Positions 5,472 to 6,797 of a stretch of 6,797 nt of DNA are shown in pieces; position 1 is the stretch's first letter; every line of letters starts with the position of its first letter. Origin of the DNA: Flavobacteriaceae bacterium (GTDB taxonomy: Bacteria > Bacteroidota > Bacteroidia > Flavobacteriales > Flavobacteriaceae); assembly GCA_014239895.1 (NCBI GenBank), contig JAAZXZ010000038.1:1-6797 (forward strand), read 5' to 3'. The notes under the pieces were generated by a model, which was not told the origin of the DNA, did not search any database, and saw nothing but the letters and a program-made list of their open reading frames with translations. The position numbers and the translations under genes were made by a program.

Positions 5472-6797
5472 CTATCGTTTTTCCAAAAGTACAACATTTT
5501 CTACATGATAAGTCTGAGGAAACATATCAATTGATTGAGAGCAAACAATTTCATAAAAATCCTTAAATAAATCTAGATCTCTAGCTTGAGTTGCGCTATT
5601 ACAGCTAACGTATATAATTTTTTTTGGCCCAATATCTAGTAGATTAGTTAAGGCTTTTTTATGCATGCCTGATCTTGGAGGATCAATAATTACTGTATCT
5701 GGCATGCCATTTTCTTTCACAAAATTAGTATTAAGTACATTTTTAATTTCACCAGTAAAAAAACTAACATTTTTTATAGAATTCAATGTTAAATTTTCCT
5801 TAGCTGCAAGAACTGCTTCATTAACAGTCTCAATTCCTATAACTTTTTTAGCCTGACTAGCAATAAAAATTGATATTGTTCCTATACCAGAATACAGGTC
5901 ATAAACAACTTCGTTAGATTTGATCTTAGCAAAATTCTTTACAATTTTATATAATTCTTTTGTTTGATTAGAATTAGTTTGGTAGAATGATTTAGAGTCT
6001 ATTTTAAATTTAAAATCCAGAATCTTTTCATATATATGATCTCGTCCATAGTAACAATGGATTTTTTGGTCATAAATAGTGTCATTTGCTTTTTTATTTA
6101 TAACATATAAAAGAGAAGTAATCTTAGGAAACTCATTTATCAATTTATCTAAAAGAATAGTGATTAGTTTACTTTTTCTATAAAATTGAATTAGAACCAT
6201 AATTTCACTAGTTGTAGATGTTCTTATCATCATAGTTCTTAAATCCCCTGTATTATTTCTATAATCAAAAAAATCTAAACCAATTTTAATAGAGGTTGTT
6301 CTAATAAAATTTCTAATTCTATTAGATGGATTTTTTTGTAGCCAGCATTTATCAATATCTACAACCTTATTCCACATCCCAGGAACATGAAATCCTAATG
6401 CATTCTTATTTTCAATAACTTGGTTAGATTCTATTTCTGAACGGGTTAGCCATTTTGAATTACTAAAAGAGAACTCTAATTTGTTTCTGTAAAAGTAATC
6501 CTTTTTTGATCCTATAATAGGTAGAATTCTTCCAGGTTTTACATTTCCTATTCTTTCTAAGTTAGCTATAACTTCTTTTTCTTTGTATTCCAATTGTTTT
6601 TCGTAAGTCATATTCTGCCAGCTACAACCTCCACATATTTTAAAGTGTGTGCATTTTGGCTCAATCCTAAAAATAGAATTTTTAATTATTCTAAGCACTT
6701 TTCCTTCATAATATGATTTGCGTTTTTTATTCACTTGTACATCTACAATATCGCCAGGAACAGCATCATTTAATATAATAATTCTTCCATCTGGAGC
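5472..6797 (-). CDS. rlmD: 23S rRNA (uracil-1939-C5)-methyltransferase RlmD (5' end cut off by window edge)
   Basis: RlmD (RumA) is an iron-sulfur enzyme that makes m5U at position 1939 of 23S rRNA using SAM. In all, 441 codons lie in the window and the N-terminus is missing, probably by 25-30 residues. The reading frame stays open to base 6797, and residues 1-45 are a TRAM RNA-binding domain (AVPGDIVDVQV, then KKRKSYYEGKV), so the GTG at 6734 is an internal codon and not the start. The four cluster cysteines are Cys49, Cys55 and Cys58 (C-x5-CGGC) and Cys151, the same layout as in E. coli RumA. The catalytic domain shows FYQTNSNQT (271-279), motif I DLYSGIGT (300-307), DPPRSG (372-377), the nucleophile Cys399 in VSCNSATQARD, and the base Glu433 in YHVEN (numbering from the window edge). 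It heads the minus-strand set that continues into the DUF6452 and DUF6048 genes. The RlmD call is favoured over RlmC or TrmA by the cysteine cluster plus the TRAM domain. Confidence 0.93.
   Translation of the reverse strand, partial: APDGRIIILNDAVPGDIVDVQVNKKRKSYYEGKVLRIIKNSIFRIEPKCTHFKICGGCSWQNMTYEKQLEYKEKEVIANLERIGNVKPGRILPIIGSKKDYFYRNKLEFSFSNSKWLTRSEIESNQVIENKNALGFHVPGMWNKVVDIDKCWLQKNPSNRIRNFIRTTSIKIGLDFFDYRNNTGDLRTMMIRTSTTSEIMVLIQFYRKSKLITILLDKLINEFPKITSLLYVINKKANDTIYDQKIHCYYGRDHIYEKILDFKFKIDSKSFYQTNSNQTKELYKIVKNFAKIKSNEVVYDLYSGIGTISIFIASQAKKVIGIETVNEAVLAAKENLTLNSIKNVSFFTGEIKNVLNTNFVKENGMPDTVIIDPPRSGMHKKALTNLLDIGPKKIIYVSCNSATQARDLDLFKDFYEIVCSQSIDMFPQTYHVENVVLLEKR

Noticed and set aside
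5665..5856. A plus-strand open frame of 63 codons.
   Set aside because: It is antisense to the conserved motif I to motif IV part of rlmD; a shadow frame.

Overview
The window looks like chromosomal DNA from a Bacteroidota bacterium, most likely a member of the Flavobacteriia with a small, streamlined, AT-rich genome (roughly 30% G+C by eye). The evidence is the presence of three protein families that I know only from Bacteroidota (DUF4294, DUF6452, DUF6048), the lack of Shine-Dalgarno sequences before starts, Bacteroidota-type TAnnTTTG -7 elements, and very tight packing. No rRNA, tRNA, CRISPR array, insertion sequence or phage gene was seen.

Layout. Bases 1-1570 hold a minus-strand pair: an M42 metallo-aminopeptidase followed after 7 bases by an IDI-like Nudix hydrolase that runs off the left edge. 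Bases 1571-1693 are a divergent intergenic region. Bases 1694-2347 (plus) encode an exported DUF4294 protein, which meets end to end a minus-strand class I SAM methyltransferase (2349-3080). A 59-base divergent region (3081-3139) separates that gene from a plus-strand THUMP-domain 23S rRNA methyltransferase of the RlmL/YpsC type (3140-4291). Its stop codon abuts the stop of the last gene of a minus-strand set: RlmD (5472 to beyond the right edge), a DUF6452 lipoprotein (4962-5471) and a DUF6048 predicted outer-membrane barrel (4292-4996).

How the genes relate. Two of the genes modify 23S rRNA: RlmD makes m5U1939 and the RlmL-type enzyme probably makes m2G2445. The M42 peptidase and Nudix protein are cytoplasmic housekeeping enzymes. 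The DUF6452/DUF6048 pair is the least understood part: a lipoprotein with a surface-export-like signal and a barrel-like protein, whose genes overlap and which are joined to rlmD by abutting stop and start codons. Their function is unknown.

Overall this is an ordinary core-genome region. I found no convincing undescribed defence, mobile or RNA system. The best leads are the coupled envelope pair behind rlmD and the nearly symmetric inverted repeats that carry back-to-back -7-like elements in both divergent intergenic regions.
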